This document shows, piece after piece, positions 42,390-42,930 of a stretch of 42,930 bases of DNA (position 1 is the stretch's first letter; every line of letters starts with the position of its first letter). Under the pieces are notes generated by a model. The model had not been told where the DNA came from. It saw nothing but the letters and a program-made list of their open reading frames with translations, and did not search any database. The stretch is from Acidobacteriota bacterium. GTDB taxonomy: Bacteria > Acidobacteriota > Vicinamibacteria > Vicinamibacterales > CAVVIG01. The translations under genes were made by a program, and so were the position numbers. Location of the stretch: assembly GCA_025463215.1 (NCBI GenBank), contig JAOBWF010000147.1, forward strand, positions 1 to 42,930. The letters run 5' to 3'.

Positions 42390-42930
42390 ATGAAATTCAC
42401 CATTGTAAATTTGTTCGCCGTCACCGCCCTCGGCCTGACGCTGACCGCCTGCAAGAAAGCTGAGCCGAAGGCGGAGGTCGTCGCGCCGGTGCGCGTGTCG
42501 CCGGCGATCAAGGGCAGCATCCGCCTGATCGTCAACGTCGACGCCGTGCTGTTTCCGCGCGACCAGGCCAACATCGTCCCGAAGATCAGCGCGCCGGTGA
42601 AGCGGTTCTTGGTCAACCGCGGCGATCACGTGAAGCAGGGGCAGCTGCTCGCCGAGCTCGAGAACCGCGATCTCGTCGCCGCCGCGCAGGAGAGCCGGGG
42701 CCAGTTCGCCCAGGCGGAATCGAACTACCGCTCGACGGCCGGCGCGGCCGTCCCCGAGCAGGTCACCAAGGCGCAGACCGACGTGACGGCCGCGCGCGAG
42801 TCGATGGACGCCGCCAAACGGCTGCTCGACAACCGCCAGCAGCTGTTCAAGGACGGCGCGTTGGCGAAGAAGCTGGTCGACGACAAGAACGTGGCGCACG
42901 AGAAGGTCGTGCAGATCGGCGTGCGCGAGC
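42390..42930 (+). CDS. RND efflux periplasmic adaptor subunit, lipoprotein (3' partial)
   Basis: The frame runs off the window after 180 codons. The N-terminus is a lipoprotein signal with lipobox LTAC (Cys21), then KKAEPKAEVVAPVRVSPAIKGSI. The biotinyl-lipoyl-like half motif IVPKISAPVKRFLVNRGDHVKQGQLLAELENRDLVAAAQES is typical of HlyD/MFP adaptors, and the start of the alpha-helical hairpin (QVTKAQTDVTAARESMDAAKRLLDNRQQLFKDGALAKKLVDD) follows. It joins an inner-membrane RND pump, presumably encoded next, to the TolC-like channel three bases upstream. Confidence 0.9.
   Translation, partial: MKFTIVNLFAVTALGLTLTACKKAEPKAEVVAPVRVSPAIKGSIRLIVNVDAVLFPRDQANIVPKISAPVKRFLVNRGDHVKQGQLLAELENRDLVAAAQESRGQFAQAESNYRSTAGAAVPEQVTKAQTDVTAARESMDAAKRLLDNRQQLFKDGALAKKLVDDKNVAHEKVVQIGVRE

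Noticed and set aside
41001-42899. A 632-residue minus-strand frame across the TolC and adaptor genes
   Set aside because: Antisense shadow; composition is typical of mirrored high-GC coding DNA.

Overview
This is a high-GC bacterial chromosome segment from a Gram-negative (diderm) organism. A member of the Acidobacteriota, probably Vicinamibacteria-like, is the best guess. That placement is inference. It rests on the very high GC, the Oar-like outer-membrane receptor with a carboxypeptidase-regulatory-type N-terminus, paralogous cytochrome c/copper-monooxygenase-like secreted proteins, the heptose/Kdo/lipid A genes and the lack of any gammaproteobacterial gene order. No rRNA gene is present to settle it.

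Layout. 1-8.5 kb: the 3' end of a copper-monooxygenase-like secreted protein, a Nudix hydrolase, citramalate synthase (cimA) and rsmE on the plus strand. These converge on a fused aspartokinase/homoserine dehydrogenase, a secreted protein of unknown function and a full-length cytochrome c/copper-monooxygenase-like paralogue. 8.5-11.3 kb: a PEP-synthase-like protein with the architecture of rifampin phosphotransferase, then tRNA-Asp and tRNA-Val. 11.3-16.2 kb: a tightly coupled minus-strand ADP-heptose and inner-core LPS operon (waaF, gmhB, hldA, hldC, waaC, membrane methyltransferase). 16.3-18.9 kb: nadE, then REP-like palindromes and a GxxExxY-family gene bracketed by a perfect 21-bp inverted repeat. 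18.9-22.3 kb: the Kdo/lipid A operon waaA-lpxK-lpxL. 22.3-25.95 kb: gap-pgk-tpiA-secG and tRNA-Leu.

25.95-30.15 kb is accessory-looking, with visibly lower GC and long gene-poor stretches. It holds a Fic protein with an apparently leaderless promoter bracketed by 12-bp iterons, a small membrane protein and an FkbM methyltransferase. 30.2-37.3 kb: an M13 peptidase, a BaiN-like flavoprotein, a BlaI/M56 regulator-protease pair and a two-component system. 37.3-42.9 kb: an Oar-like receptor, a YVTN beta-propeller, a TolC-family channel and the start of an RND adaptor lipoprotein.

Three repeat systems cut across this layout. (1) Short tracts of degenerate tandem heptanucleotides sit at gene ends, and some run into coding sequence. 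(2) REP-like palindromes centred on GCAGGCCT/AGGCCTGC or GCAGCCTCGAGGCTGC occupy intergenic gaps. (3) The GxxExxY cassette has homologous structured flanks in inverted orientation. The best candidates for something undescribed are the GxxExxY cassette, the Fic iteron/leaderless control region and the heptanucleotide tracts.
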